Below are positions 39,520 through 50,422 of a stretch of 64,000 bases of DNA, one piece after another. The notes under the pieces were generated by a model, which searched no databases, had not been told where the DNA came from, and worked only from the letters and a program-made list of their open reading frames with translations. Position 1 is the first letter of the stretch, and each line of letters starts with the position of its first letter. The translations under genes and the position numbers were made by a program. Origin of the DNA: Lachnospiraceae bacterium (GTDB lineage: Bacteria > Bacillota > Clostridia > Lachnospirales > Lachnospiraceae); contig JABUSY010000035.1 in assembly GCA_021442455.1 (NCBI GenBank), positions 1 to 64,000 of the forward strand, given 5' to 3'.

Positions 39520-40563
39520 TTAATTACCTTTCTTGTGAGCCTTGATCATCTCAGTCAGTTTCGGAACAACCTTCCTCAGGTCTCCAACTAGACCATAATC
39601 AGCAACGTCAAAAATTGGGGCATTTTCATCTTTATTGATGGCAATGATCAAATCGGACTCTTCCATACCTGCTACGTGCTGAATTGCTCCAGAGATACCA
39701 ATTGCAAAATATACCTGAGGACGTACAGTTTTTCCTGTTTGTCCTACTTGCAAATCTTTCGGCTTCCAGCCTGAATCTACTACTGCACGAGAACAACTCA
39801 CTTCTCCGCCCAACGCTTTTGCCATATCCTCCAAAATTTTAAAGTTTTCCTGGCTTCCGATCCCACGACCTCCTGATATCAGGATTTTTGCATCCATAAT
39901 ATCTACCGTATCTGTTACAACTTTTACTACGTCCAAAATCTCTACGTATTTATTATTTGGAGTGAAGCTTGGGTTATATTCTATCACATTGGCTTTAGCT
40001 CCTTCAATACGTGCAATCTTTTGCATAACGCCCGGACGGACAGTAGCCATCTGAGGACGATTATTTGGACAGGCAATCGTAGCAATCGTGTTACCTCCAA
40101 AAGCAGGACGGGTCATCAATAATTGATTGTGCTTTTGTTCCTGTCCTTCTTTAGCTACTATAGGAAAATCACCAATCTCTAACTGTGTACAGTCTGCTGT
40201 AAGGCCGGTTGCAACTCTTGCAGATACTCGCGGACCTAAATCTCGTCCGATAGCTGTCGCTCCTACCAGCATGATTTCTGGTTTAAATTCATTAATGACG
40301 GATGACAAAGCATGGGTATATGGTTCTGTTCTGTAATCTTTCAGCTCCAAATTATCTATAACGATCACTCGATCTGCGCCGTAAGCTGCCAGTTCATCAG
40401 CTAAATCTTTGATTTTACTTCCGAGAAGAACTGCAACTACATTTGTATTTAGGTCTTTTGCCAGATTCTTTGCTTTTCCCAGTAATTCAAAAGCGATGCT
40501 GCTTAACTTGTTGTCTATCTGCTGCGCAAAGACAAATACGCCTCTATATTCTTCCAAATTCAT
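39520..40563 (-). CDS. etfA: Electron transfer flavoprotein alpha subunit
   Basis: With EtfB it carries electrons to or from butyryl-CoA dehydrogenase; in clostridia the complex can bifurcate electrons from NADH to crotonyl-CoA and ferredoxin. The 347-residue protein has an N-terminal ETF domain (GVFVFAQQIDNKLSSIAFEL) and the C-terminal FAD-binding domain with SRAVVDSGW, GQTGKTVRPQVYFAIGISGA and INKDENAPIFDVADYG. I chose the ATG at 40563, with AAGGTGG upstream, over GTG codons just before it. It is the last gene of the thl-hbd-bcd-etfB-etfA operon. Confidence 0.94.
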   Translation of the reverse strand: MNLEEYRGVFVFAQQIDNKLSSIAFELLGKAKNLAKDLNTNVVAVLLGSKIKDLADELAAYGADRVIVIDNLELKDYRTEPYTHALSSVINEFKPEIMLVGATAIGRDLGPRVSARVATGLTADCTQLEIGDFPIVAKEGQEQKHNQLLMTRPAFGGNTIATIACPNNRPQMATVRPGVMQKIARIEGAKANVIEYNPSFTPNNKYVEILDVVKVVTDTVDIMDAKILISGGRGIGSQENFKILEDMAKALGGEVSCSRAVVDSGWKPKDLQVGQTGKTVRPQVYFAIGISGAIQHVAGMEESDLIIAINKDENAPIFDVADYGLVGDLRKVVPKLTEMIKAHKKGN

Positions 40564-40580
40564 TCTTTTCACCACCTTGA

Positions 40581-41363
40581 TTAAATGATATGTTTTTCTT
40601 TTAGTTTTTCCAAGAGGTAAGCTGCCCCGGCTTCCGGATCTAAAGTAATCTGTTCTCCTACACCTTTTCTGACCTTGTCAGAAGCTTTTGCAATTTTAGT
40701 CGGAGACCCCTTCAACCCAATATTGGCGTCATCTAGATTTTTTAAGTCTGTTCTACCCCAGATAGTGATCTCTGCATCATATGCATCAAAGATTCCGCCT
40801 GGAGTCATGTAACGCGGCTCATTTAATTCTGAAAGAGCAGTGATTAGACAGGGCATCTTTGCCTTTACTACATGATATCTGTCTTCATATTGACGTTCAA
40901 CAATCACACTATTGCCGTCTATTTTCAGATTCTGCGCATAAGAAATAATTGGAATCCCTAAATGCTCAGAAATCTGTGGTCCTACCTGTGCAGTATCACC
41001 GTCAATCGCCTGACGTCCAGTGACGATCAGATCATACTCTAGATTCCTGATAGCCGCTGCCAAAGTCTGAGAGGTTGCCCAAGTATCAGCGCCACCTAAC
41101 ACACGGTCAGTAACCAGTATGCCTTTATCTGCCCCCATGGCCAAAGCTTCACGAAGAACGTCTATAGCCTTTGGGAGACCCATACTGATGACAGTGACTT
41201 TAGCACCATATTCATCTTTCAATCTCAATGCAGCCTCTAGGCCAGCCTTGTCATCCGGGTTCATGATTGCAAGCATTGCAGAACGATTCAATGTACCATC
41301 CGGATTGAACTGAATACCACCTTTGGTATCCGGCACCTGTTTTACACAAACAACTATCTTCAC
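40581..41363 (-). CDS. etfB: Electron transfer flavoprotein beta subunit
   Basis: Partner of EtfA; in bifurcating systems EtfB carries an extra FAD. The 260-residue protein opens KIVVCVKQVPDTKGGIQFNP and has the adenosine-binding region and the signature RQAIDGDTAQVGPQISEHLG (about residues 120-139) followed by VVERQYEDRYHVVKAKMPCL. The start is GTG (41363) with AGGAGG 8 bases upstream. Spacing to bcd is 18 bases and to etfA 17 bases, so the three are tightly coupled. Confidence 0.95.
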   Translation of the reverse strand: MKIVVCVKQVPDTKGGIQFNPDGTLNRSAMLAIMNPDDKAGLEAALRLKDEYGAKVTVISMGLPKAIDVLREALAMGADKGILVTDRVLGGADTWATSQTLAAAIRNLEYDLIVTGRQAIDGDTAQVGPQISEHLGIPIISYAQNLKIDGNSVIVERQYEDRYHVVKAKMPCLITALSELNEPRYMTPGGIFDAYDAEITIWGRTDLKNLDDANIGLKGSPTKIAKASDKVRKGVGEQITLDPEAGAAYLLEKLKEKHII

Positions 41364-41381
41364 GGTTCATACCTCCTCTTA

Positions 41382-42533
41382 TTATTTTAATAAGTTTCCA
41401 GAAATTACCATACGCTGAACTTCAGAAGTTCCTTCATAGATTTCAGTAATCTTCGCATCACGCATCATACGCTCTACATCGTATTCTCTGATATAGCCAT
41501 AGCCTCCGTGTAACTGTACAGCCTTGGTAGTCACTTCCATAGCAACCTCAGCTGCATATAATTTTGCTTTTGCAGCTTCTACACTGTATACTTTCTGTGA
41601 ATTTTTCGCCATGGCAGCTTTGTATACCAGCATCTGAGCAGCCTCTACCTTTGTTGACATATCAGCCAATTGGAATTGCGTATTTTGAAACTGGGATATA
41701 GAACGGCCGAACTGTTTTCTTTCTTTTACATATTTGATCGTAAGGTCCAGAGCACCCTCTGCTAGACCAAGTGCTTGAGCAGCGATACCAATACGTCCGC
41801 CATCCAGTGTATGCATAGCAATATTAAATCCCTTACCACGCTCTCCCAAAAGGTTTTTCTTTGGAATGCGGCAGTCTGTAAAAATCAGCTCATAAGTAGA
41901 AGAACCACGAATACCCATTTTCTTTTCCTTTGTTCCAAAAGAAAAGCCAGGCGTTCCTTTTTCAAGAATGAAAGAAGAAATTTCTTTGAGTTTTTTACCT
42001 CTTTTTTCAATCATTCCTGTAACAGCGATCACTATGTATACATCTGCTTCCTTTCCATTGGTAATGAAACATTTTGAACCATTTAACACCCATTCGTCTC
42101 CGTCCAGCACAGCCTTTGTTTGCTGTCCCTGAGCATCGGTTCCAGCACCCGGCTCAGTTAGACCAAATGCACCTAACTTTTCACCGCGTGCCAGAACGGG
42201 AAGATATTTTTTCTTCTGCTCTTCAGTTCCGTAGGTAAGAATCGGATCAATACACAAAGATGTGTGTGCGGATACGATAACTGAAGTAGTTCCACAGACC
42301 TTAGCCAGTTCTTCCACACACATGGTGTAAGTCAAAGGATCACAACCTTGTCCACCATAGTCCTTTGGAACCGGAATTCCTAGAAATCCGTATTTCGCCA
42401 ATTTATCTACACTTACACGCGGAAATGTTTCTGTTACGTCTACTTCCTGCGCAAGAGATTTGATTTCCTTTTCAGCAAATTCTTTAAACAGTACTCTCTC
42501 CATTTCATGTTTTTTATCTAATGCGAAATCCAT
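41382..42533 (-). CDS. bcd: Acyl-CoA dehydrogenase (butyryl-CoA dehydrogenase type)
   Basis: Reduces crotonyl-CoA to butyryl-CoA with electrons from EtfAB. The 383-residue protein has the family motifs FGLTEPGAGTDA (about 126-137), CFITNGKEADVYIV, RKQFGRSISQFQ (about 272-283), QLHGGYGYIREYDVERMMRD, and the catalytic Glu367 in YEGTSEVQ. Length is exactly that of clostridial Bcd. Clustering with thl, hbd and etfBA indicates the short-chain, butyrate-forming type rather than fatty acid oxidation. ATG at 42533 follows GGAGG by 7 bases. Confidence 0.94.
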   Translation of the reverse strand: MDFALDKKHEMERVLFKEFAEKEIKSLAQEVDVTETFPRVSVDKLAKYGFLGIPVPKDYGGQGCDPLTYTMCVEELAKVCGTTSVIVSAHTSLCIDPILTYGTEEQKKKYLPVLARGEKLGAFGLTEPGAGTDAQGQQTKAVLDGDEWVLNGSKCFITNGKEADVYIVIAVTGMIEKRGKKLKEISSFILEKGTPGFSFGTKEKKMGIRGSSTYELIFTDCRIPKKNLLGERGKGFNIAMHTLDGGRIGIAAQALGLAEGALDLTIKYVKERKQFGRSISQFQNTQFQLADMSTKVEAAQMLVYKAAMAKNSQKVYSVEAAKAKLYAAEVAMEVTTKAVQLHGGYGYIREYDVERMMRDAKITEIYEGTSEVQRMVISGNLLK

Positions 42534-42563
42534 ATCTTTTCCTCCATATATCCCATATATCCC

Positions 42564-43403
42564 TTACTTACTATAATTATAGAAACCAATACCAGTTTTT
42601 CGTCCAAGCTTGCCGCCACGAACCATTTTGCGAAGTAGCGGATGGGGACGATATTTGGAATCTCCTGTTTCATTATACAAAACTTCCATAATTGCCAAAC
42701 AAATATCCAGGCCAATCAAATCGCCTAACTCCATGGGCCCCATCGGATGATTGGCACCCAGCTTTATAGCTGTATCAATATCCGTTACAGAAGCAACACC
42801 ATCCGCATAGATAGCAACTGCCTCATTGATCATCGGCACAAGGATACGATTCACAACAAATCCCGCCGCCTCCTCTACCTGAACCGGAGTCTTTCCGATT
42901 TCAACGGAAATAGTTTTAATTTTCTCAATCAACTCAGCCGGTGTGTTCAATCCTGCGATAACCTCAACTAGTTTCATAACAGGAGCCGGATTAAAAAAAT
43001 GCATGCCGATAACCGGCCTATCTACTCCTGCTCCAATCTCTGTAATGGACAGAGAAGACGTATTAGTTGCGAAAATACAATCTGCTTTGCATATATTCTG
43101 CAGTTCTTTGAACGTTTGTTTCTTGATTGCCATGTTCTCCAGGGCAGCTTCCACAACTAAATCACAATCTATACAGATTTCTTTCACACCTGTAATAATT
43201 TTCCCCAGAATGCTATCTGCCGCTGCCTGTTTCATCTTTCCCTTGGCAATACGTTTGTCAAATCCTTTTGCAATTTTTTTCTTACCGTTCGCTGCCAGCT
43301 CATCGTTAATATCACACAAACATACTTCATATCCTTCTGTCTGTGCGAAGGCCTGAGCGATTCCGGAACCCATAGTTCCTGCACCGATAATACCTACTTT
43401 CAT
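42564..43403 (-). CDS. hbd: 3-hydroxybutyryl-CoA dehydrogenase
   Basis: Reduces acetoacetyl-CoA to 3-hydroxybutyryl-CoA. The 279-residue protein has the NAD-binding motif [14 protein letters not shown] (residues 7-20), the catalytic region [16 protein letters not shown] (about 134-149) and the C-terminal domain with [15 protein letters not shown] and [18 protein letters not shown] chose the ATG at 43403, with GGAGG 8 bases upstream; the frame extends to 43439 without family features. Its usual partner crt, which would take its product, is a remnant directly upstream. Confidence 0.95.
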   Translation of the reverse strand: MKVGIIGAGTMGSGIAQAFAQTEGYEVCLCDINDELAANGKKKIAKGFDKRIAKGKMKQAAADSILGKIITGVKEICIDCDLVVEAALENMAIKKQTFKELQNICKADCIFATNTSSLSITEIGAGVDRPVIGMHFFNPAPVMKLVEVIAGLNTPAELIEKIKTISVEIGKTPVQVEEAAGFVVNRILVPMINEAVAIYADGVASVTDIDTAIKLGANHPMGPMELGDLIGLDICLAIMEVLYNETGDSKYRPHPLLRKMVRGGKLGRKTGIGFYNYSK

Positions 43404-43589
43404 CTCCTTCTCCTCCATCTTCATTAATTTTTTTCTCAAAAACCAAACTCAAAACAATAGCTTTATCCATATCGAATCGATCTGAAAACTTCATAGTCAA
43501 TGTCAGTTTCCTGGCTTCGGCTATCAACCCTAGAATATATACTGTTTGTACAAAGACAATGCAATATCAATCTTAAACAATTTCTAGTT

Positions 43590-43790
43590 CTATCCAGAAA
43601 CCAGGCTTGTTTTCTACTGCTTAAAGTGAACTCTTTGATTGCATCATCTGTAACCAGAATTAGAAAAATCTTAATTTTTCAGAAAAGGTCGTTTCTTGAA
43701 AAGCTGTGCATTGCCTCAAGATCAACTCCTAATCAAATCTTCCAGCATCTGTCTATAATTGGTGTAGATACCTATCGAACCCTCTGACAT
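43590..43790 (-). pseudogene. crt: Eroded crt (crotonase / 3-hydroxybutyryl-CoA dehydratase), C-terminal fragment
   Basis: Crt dehydrates 3-hydroxybutyryl-CoA to crotonyl-CoA, the step between Hbd and Bcd. The 421-base gap between thl and hbd, where crt stands in related operons, reads on the minus strand GVDLEAMHSFSRNDLF (family: xVDLExAxxxExxLFGxCF) and, in the same frame after a stop, VTDDAIKEFTLSSRKQAWF (family: ATEDQKEGMxAFLEKRKAxF). Only the last third of the gene is represented; the N-terminal part with the oxyanion hole and both catalytic Glu is deleted. The gap is about 360 bases too short for a full crt. Confidence 0.7.
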
Positions 43791-43824
43791 ATATTTTCCT
43801 ATCTGAATAACTTTATCATTCACA

Positions 43825-45006
43825 TTAAGCACGCTCTACAATCGTAGCGCATCCCATACCACCACCGATGCAAAGGGTTGCCAGGCCTTTGTGAGTATTT
43901 CTCTTCTTCATCTCATGTAACAAGGTAACCAGGATTCGACAACCAGAAGCACCTACTGGATGTCCCAGAGCGATCGCTCCACCATTAACATTCACCTTAT
44001 TTAGATCAAATTTGAGCTCATGGGCTACTGCCAGAGACTGAGCGGCAAATGCTTCATTTGCTTCAATCAAATCCATATCTGCAATAGAGAATCCCGTTTT
44101 TTCCATAACTTTCTTAGTGGCTGCAACAGGCCCCATGCCCATAATGGAAGGATCTACACCTCCGAGCGCACCTGCCACCCATGTAGCCATCGAGGTTACA
44201 CCTAATTTTTTAGCCTTTTCCTCACTCATGACAATGATAGCAGCTGCTCCGTCATTGATGCTGGAAGCATTGGCCGCGGTTACGATTCCGTCTTTTTTGA
44301 ATGCTGGACGAAGTTTTGCAATACTTTCTGCCGTTGTTCCCGGACGCGGACTTTCATCTGTATCAAAAATAACTGTTTCTTTTTTCTTTTTTATTTCAAT
44401 TGGCACAATTTCGTCTTTGAACTTACCTACTTTAATTGCATCACATGCCTTCTGCTGACTAGAGGCTGCGAATTCATCCAGCTGTTTTCTTGTCAGTCCC
44501 CACTGTTCTGCAACATTCTCAGCTGTGATCCCCATATGATAATCATTGAAAGCGTCCCACAGCGCATCATTAATCATAGTATCCACTATCGGTGCATTTC
44601 CCATGCGATAACCGTAACGAGCATTTTTTAAAGCATAAGGTGCCATAGACATATTCTCCATACCTCCGGCAACCACAATGTCAGCCTCTCCTGCCTGGAT
44701 CATTACAGCCGCCATGTTCACACAATTCAGCCCGGATCCACAGACAATATTAATAGTCATAGCCGGTACATCAACCGGAAGTCCAGCTTTAATGGACGCT
44801 TGCCTCGCAACATTTTGACCCAATCCTGCCTGAATAACGCATCCCATATATACTGTATCCACTTGATTAGCTGGTATACCTGTACGCTTTAATGCTTCTT
44901 GGATTACTTTTGCTCCCAGGTCAGCTGCCGATATCGTACTTAAAGAACCTCCCATGTTACCAACTGCCGTACGACATGCTCCAGCCAAAATAATTTTTTT
45001 TGCCAT
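43825..45006 (-). CDS. thl: Acetyl-CoA acetyltransferase (thiolase)
   Basis: Condenses two acetyl-CoA to acetoacetyl-CoA, the entry to butyrate formation. The 393-residue protein has the nucleophile Cys89 in [10 protein letters not shown], His349 in [14 protein letters not shown], and Cys379 in CIGGGMG, i.e. the complete thiolase catalytic set. Length is typical. ATG at 45006 follows GAAGGAGG. It is the first gene of the operon; a TATAAT-like element lies about 40 bases upstream but no clear -35 partner. Confidence 0.95.
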   Translation of the reverse strand: MAKKIILAGACRTAVGNMGGSLSTISAADLGAKVIQEALKRTGIPANQVDTVYMGCVIQAGLGQNVARQASIKAGLPVDVPAMTINIVCGSGLNCVNMAAVMIQAGEADIVVAGGMENMSMAPYALKNARYGYRMGNAPIVDTMINDALWDAFNDYHMGITAENVAEQWGLTRKQLDEFAASSQQKACDAIKVGKFKDEIVPIEIKKKKETVIFDTDESPRPGTTAESIAKLRPAFKKDGIVTAANASSINDGAAAIIVMSEEKAKKLGVTSMATWVAGALGGVDPSIMGMGPVAATKKVMEKTGFSIADMDLIEANEAFAAQSLAVAHELKFDLNKVNVNGGAIALGHPVGASGCRILVTLLHEMKKRNTHKGLATLCIGGGMGCATIVERA

Positions 45007-46621
45007 GTTTTACCTCCTTCAACTTTATATACATATACAATTCAATTATATCAGGGATAAACAAATTATCTGATTTTTCAACTTTAGTCGCTCATTGCCA
45101 AAATCCGTTACGAAATTAAAAACATCTAACCCAATATGTAATCAGATAAACAGAGGTGAAACTTCGGATGCACATAAAACACTGATGAGATGACTAGTTA
45201 TTCATAAATCATCATACATGCTCTGAGAAAAATGTCTAATTGGGTATATGTCACCGGATCAAAGATGCCATAATATATTACTTTTGACATAAAAATTACC
45301 TGCTTCCATTATGCTCTTTTTCCCTGAACTTTACTCTACACTCCATGTTGTCTACTATACTCTTGATTTCCCAATATGTCAAATATTTATCAATCAATTT
45401 TTCATGATTTTATACAAACCTATTGCAGAACAAAACAAATTAAGACAATTACTCAGTCGCATATAATCATAATCTCTGATATTTTTTACCTTGCTGTTTA
45501 TGGTTTTTATACCTTGCAGAATCCTGTCTTGCTTCATGTACAAGACATTGCAAGATACTTTCTTCTTAAATCTGATAACATATTCATGAACCCAGACTAC
45601 TACTTTCACCTTTCTCAGTATGGATATGTGTCACGAAAAATATCTGTTAATCTATAATGTAAATATTTAAAAATCGATTCCGAAATATGATTTTCTATTC
45701 ACAATCAATGTTTACCAAGTCATAATCACCACAACCTATCAATCTCCGAATTGCTTAAATTCCATGAGCACTGACATAAACATGACTCTTCTCTACCTTA
45801 TTTTATTCTATTTTTTATAAATAATCGAATTGTTATTCTACCAGAAAAAATAGCCGTTTTCCATGCCAATGTTCATATGGTCAAACATATATTTATTTTC
45901 TCAAAATCAGGTTGCAAGAACGATCTCTTCTCACTTATTCTATAAAAATCATGGCTATAAGATCAAAGACCTTCATATAATTAGTCCGTAATATCATATC
46001 TGTACCGATTTTCCACCTTCATGTATCTTCAATTTGCGTATTCAAAATTAATACCTCATCAAATGACTGGAACATTCTTAAAAAACTCCGAAGCCTTTGT
46101 AATAGATACCGAGATCTTTTCAGTTATAAATACAGTTACACATTTTTTCATTTTTCGAATTTTAATACCTTCATGATCAAAGCTAAAACATTTGATTTTC
46201 ATCTGATGATAGTATATCTTGCTATTTTTCTTCATGGCCAAACACAAACTCTACTGTTAATAGCACACAACCTTGTATTTTCATTTACTCTACAAATGAA
46301 CCCATATACATAGAAATAGCTAGAATGCTGTCGATACATGATCATACATTCTGGTATAGAATGACCAAAATCCATTTTTTTCTATGAAAATATCCCATTT
46401 ACCCATTGTGGCATTGACTATAGTGGAATCGTCATATTCCTTATATTCACAGAGCACTACGTAACACATGCTTTTGATGGTTCCAGAAGAAAAGATGAGC
46501 CAGCGATACATATGATTTTGTATTGCAATGCATTGGTATTGTATACTTCCTGTCTTTCGAAAATTTTTTTGAAAATAAAAAATATCTATACTCACAGTCT
46601 GTTTTCAGAAACAATGTTAAC
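45007..46621. other. Gap between purL and thl, unidentified
   Basis: 1.6 kb, AT-rich. Minus-strand runs such as RDYDYMRLSNCLNLFCSAIG (about 45.41-45.47 kb) and CEYKEYDDSTIVNATMGKWD (about 46.4 kb) have protein character but no family I know, and the frames around them are broken or lack ribosome binding sites. The minus frame 46320-46650 directly after purL is probably read-through noise. No promoter or terminator can be defended. Confidence 0.45.
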
Positions 46622-49600
46622 TCATTGGAAATAAGCCACGCCAGATTCAAACAGTTTTAAGTCTTGTTCGCCGAAAATATTTATAGCCACGCCATCGCCG
46701 CGACGTTCTGCGTGAGCCATCTTTCCGAATATCCTTCCATCCGAACTGGTAATTCCTTCGATTCCAAGATAAGAACCGTTGATATTCCAATCTTCGTCAT
46801 TTGTAAAATTGCCTTCCAGATCACAGTATCTGGTAGCAACTTGTCCATTTGCAAACAATTTCCTGATCCAATCTTCATTGGCCACAAACCGTCCTTCACC
46901 ATGAGACACAGGATTAATGTAAACTCCACCAAGCTCTGCCTGGGCCAACCAAGGCGATTTGTTAGAAACAACTTTCATATAGACCATCTTAGCAATGTGA
47001 CGTCCGATGGTGTTAAATGTGAGCGTAGGAGAATTTTGCTTCTGTCCGACAATTTTTCCATAAGGTACCAGGCCTAGCTTGATCAGTGCCTGAAAACCGT
47101 TACAAATTCCAAGCACTAAACCGTCGCGCTCATTTAGAAGCTTCATGACTTCTTCTTTGATTTTTTCATTCTGGAAAGCAGTCGCAAAGAATTTGGCTGA
47201 TCCGTCCGGTTCGTCACCCGCTGAGAATCCTCCCGGAAACATAATAATTTGAGACTGGACGATAGCATTTTTAAAGACATCCACAGAGCTCAGGATATCT
47301 TCTGCTGTCAAATTTTTAAACACTTTCGTTATAACTTTTGCTCCTGCTCGTTCAAATGCTCTGGTACTCTCATATTCGCAGTTGGTTCCTGGAAAAATTG
47401 GGATAAACACACAGGGCCGGCCGATTTTATGGCAACAGATGCGAACATTGTCTGTTCGATAGCATCCATCTGTCATCACAGTACCTTTTTTCTCTGATTT
47501 CACAAACAAATCTGTTGGCCCATCAGTTCCAGCGCCCGATGTAGTCTTAAATACCTGTTCCAAGGTCCGATTCCAAGCCTGGAGGGCTTTCTCTTCTTCA
47601 ATCACTGTACTTCTATAAGTAAACTGTGCTTTCTCAGTAATTTCACCGATCACAGTATAAGCGGAGTGAAGTCTTCTCAGCTGATCCACTGAAACTTCAC
47701 AGATAATATCTCCAAAATACGGACTGAATAGATCCTTCGGATCCAAATTGTGCTCTATCTTCACACCCAGGCCATTTCCGAAAGCCATTTTGCTGACAGC
47801 CACAGCCATTCCCATTCGGTTAATGGCATAAGCCGCTGTCACACGTTTTTCTTGCATATCCTTGTGAAGCTTGTCATATATCTCCACTACTTTATAGTAA
47901 ATCGGCAATTCATACTTATCTACAGGAATGTGTATCCATATCAGCTTATCACCGGCCTTCTTTAATTCTGGCGTGATTACATCGCCAACTTTTATCACAT
48001 TCACCGCAAAGGATACGAGAGTTGGTGGAACATCAATCTCATTAAAGCTTCCGGACATGCTGTCTTTTCCACCAATAGATGGAAGTCCAAAACCCTTTTG
48101 TGCTGCAAATGCCCCAAGCAGCGCTGAAAAAGGCTGGCTCCAGCGTTTCGGGTCCTTTGTCATTCGAGGAAAATATTCTTGGAAAGTAAAACGTATTTTT
48201 TTATAATCGCCTCCGTTGGCAACAATTTTGGCAACGGAGTCTGTCACCGCATAGACCGCACCATGATATGGGCTCCAACTGGAGATATAGGGATCAAATC
48301 CATAGCTCATCATGCTTACTGTATTCGTCGTTCCGTTATTTACCGGAACCTTAGATACCATAACCTGGCTCTCTGTCCTCTGGTATTTACCACCGTAAGG
48401 CATCAATACACTGTAAGCTCCGATAGAGGAATCAAACATTTCCACCAGACCCTTCTGTGAACAGGCATTCAGGTCGGCCAGAGTGTTTAACCATTTTACT
48501 TTAACATCTGATAAATCACTGCTGCATTTCAATATATTACCTTCTTTGGAAGGAATCTCTACACAGATATCTGTCTCCTGATGCACACCATTGGTATCCA
48601 GAAATGCCCTGGAAAGATCCACGATATTTTTCCCTCTCCAGTTCATTACAAGACGCGACTCTTTTGTCACAACTGCCACCTTAACTGCTTCCAGATTTTC
48701 TTCGTTAGCATATTTTAGGAACAGATCTGCGTCCCTAGGGTCTACTACCACAGCCATACGCTCCTGAGATTCTGAAATCGCAATCTCCGTCCCGTTTAGG
48801 CCCGCATATTTTTTTGGCACCTGATCCAGGTTAATCTCTAGACCATCAGCCAGCTCCCCGATAGCAACGGATACGCCTCCGGCGCCAAAATCATTACATT
48901 TTTTAATAATTTTGCTTACTTCTTCCCGCCGAAACATTCTCTGAATCTTACGCTCAGTTGGGGCATTTCCTTTCTGTACCTCCGCACCGCAGGTTTCTAA
49001 CGACCCAGTGGTATGCGGCTTAGAGGAACCGGTAGCGCCTCCAATGCCATCACGTCCGGTTCGACCACCTAGCAATATAATGATATCACCCGGATCAGAA
49101 TTTTTCCGAATGACTGCCCGTCTTGGAGCAGCCCCTATGACAACGCCAATCTCCATTCTCTTAGCTACATAATTGGGATGATAGATTTCCTTGACATATC
49201 CAGTTGCAAGGCCAATTTGATTTCCATAAGAACTGTAGCCCTTAGCGGCGCGGAGAGTTAGATTTTTCTGAGGTAGTTTACCTTTCAAGGTCTCTTTGGC
49301 AGAAACCGTAGGATCGGAAGAACCGGTTACACGCATGGCCTGATAAACATAAGTTCTTCCTGAAAGTGGATCACGGATTGCCCCTCCCAAACAGGTAGCT
49401 GCACCGCCAAAAGGCTCAATTTCCGTTGGATGGTTATGAGTCTCATTTTTAAAATTAATTAACCATTCTTCCTCTTTTCCATCCACATCCACCGGAACCA
49501 CGATACTGCATGCATTAATCTCATCAGTTTCCTCCTGATCTGCGAGTTTCCCTTCTGCCTTTAACTTTTTCATAGCAATGAGAGCTAGATCCATCAAGCA

Positions 49601-50422
49601 AATATACTGCTTCTTTCCTCCTTCTTTATAAAGAATATCACGATCAGAAAGATATTCTTCATAAGTTTTGACAATCGGCTCTTTATAATCTCCTTCTTCA
49701 AATTCAATATGCTTCAGCTCAATGAAGAAGGTGCTATGTCGGCAATGATCAGACCAGTAAGTATCCAATACACGAATCTCCGTCACGGATGGATCACGTT
49801 TTTCTTCATTTTTAAAATAATTTTGTATATGTTGAAAATCCTTAAAAGTCATAGTCAGGTTGAGCAATTCATATAATTCCAGAAGTTTTTTTTCAAACAT
49901 ATCCTGGAAACCTTTTAAAATTTTTATATCTTCCGGCTCAGAAAATTTTACTACAAGAGTCCCTGGTTTCGCCAGCACCGTCTCACGGGAATCCACCGAA
50001 TTGATACAATGTGCTTTAATCGCTTCTAACTCCTGGCTATTGATCTCCCCCTCAATGACATATGTCGTTGCAGAACGAATGATCGGCTGTTCCTCTTCTT
50101 GCAGAAATTGCACACACTGTATGGCTGAATCTGCTCTCTGATCAAATTGCCCCGGAAGATATTCAACAGAAAAAACATGAGAATGATCATCCATGGGAAA
50201 ACTTTCTTCATATAAAATGTCTACCGGAGGTTCCGCGAACACCACATTGCAAGCCTTTGCAAAAACGTCATTGCTGATATTTTCCACGTCATACCGGATT
50301 AAAATCCTGACGCCAATCACGCCCTGTACGTTCAGATAATACTTAATCTCATGCTGTAGATCTCTAGCTGCAATAGCAAATTGCGGTTTCTTTTCAACAT
50401 ACACTCGTCTAACTGTGCTCAT
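46622..50422 (-). CDS. purL: Phosphoribosylformylglycinamidine synthase, single-chain
   Basis: Converts FGAR to FGAM in purine synthesis with ATP and glutamine. The 1,266-residue protein carries all parts in one chain: an N-terminal PurS-like region, a FGAM synthase core with DTYWSDHCRHSTF (about residue 215), NFKNETHNHPTEIEPFGGAAT (in two motifs, about 320) and GAGGVSVAIGELADG, and a C-terminal glutamine amidotransferase domain with Cys1107 (GICNGFQAL) and the His1237/Glu1239 pair (AHAER). This is the large clostridial type. I chose the ATG at 50422, with AAAGGA upstream; the frame extends to 50473. No purine riboswitch is evident upstream. Confidence 0.95.
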   Translation of the reverse strand: MSTVRRVYVEKKPQFAIAARDLQHEIKYYLNVQGVIGVRILIRYDVENISNDVFAKACNVVFAEPPVDILYEESFPMDDHSHVFSVEYLPGQFDQRADSAIQCVQFLQEEEQPIIRSATTYVIEGEINSQELEAIKAHCINSVDSRETVLAKPGTLVVKFSEPEDIKILKGFQDMFEKKLLELYELLNLTMTFKDFQHIQNYFKNEEKRDPSVTEIRVLDTYWSDHCRHSTFFIELKHIEFEEGDYKEPIVKTYEEYLSDRDILYKEGGKKQYICLMDLALIAMKKLKAEGKLADQEETDEINACSIVVPVDVDGKEEEWLINFKNETHNHPTEIEPFGGAATCLGGAIRDPLSGRTYVYQAMRVTGSSDPTVSAKETLKGKLPQKNLTLRAAKGYSSYGNQIGLATGYVKEIYHPNYVAKRMEIGVVIGAAPRRAVIRKNSDPGDIIILLGGRTGRDGIGGATGSSKPHTTGSLETCGAEVQKGNAPTERKIQRMFRREEVSKIIKKCNDFGAGGVSVAIGELADGLEINLDQVPKKYAGLNGTEIAISESQERMAVVVDPRDADLFLKYANEENLEAVKVAVVTKESRLVMNWRGKNIVDLSRAFLDTNGVHQETDICVEIPSKEGNILKCSSDLSDVKVKWLNTLADLNACSQKGLVEMFDSSIGAYSVLMPYGGKYQRTESQVMVSKVPVNNGTTNTVSMMSYGFDPYISSWSPYHGAVYAVTDSVAKIVANGGDYKKIRFTFQEYFPRMTKDPKRWSQPFSALLGAFAAQKGFGLPSIGGKDSMSGSFNEIDVPPTLVSFAVNVIKVGDVITPELKKAGDKLIWIHIPVDKYELPIYYKVVEIYDKLHKDMQEKRVTAAYAINRMGMAVAVSKMAFGNGLGVKIEHNLDPKDLFSPYFGDIICEVSVDQLRRLHSAYTVIGEITEKAQFTYRSTVIEEEKALQAWNRTLEQVFKTTSGAGTDGPTDLFVKSEKKGTVMTDGCYRTDNVRICCHKIGRPCVFIPIFPGTNCEYESTRAFERAGAKVITKVFKNLTAEDILSSVDVFKNAIVQSQIIMFPGGFSAGDEPDGSAKFFATAFQNEKIKEEVMKLLNERDGLVLGICNGFQALIKLGLVPYGKIVGQKQNSPTLTFNTIGRHIAKMVYMKVVSNKSPWLAQAELGGVYINPVSHGEGRFVANEDWIRKLFANGQVATRYCDLEGNFTNDEDWNINGSYLGIEGITSSDGRIFGKMAHAERRGDGVAINIFGEQDLKLFESGVAYFQ

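Noticed and set aside
45376..45657. Plus and minus frames of 93 and 71 codons overlapping each other
   Set aside because: Neither has a ribosome binding site or a family signature; only the minus run has some protein character and is noted under the gap.
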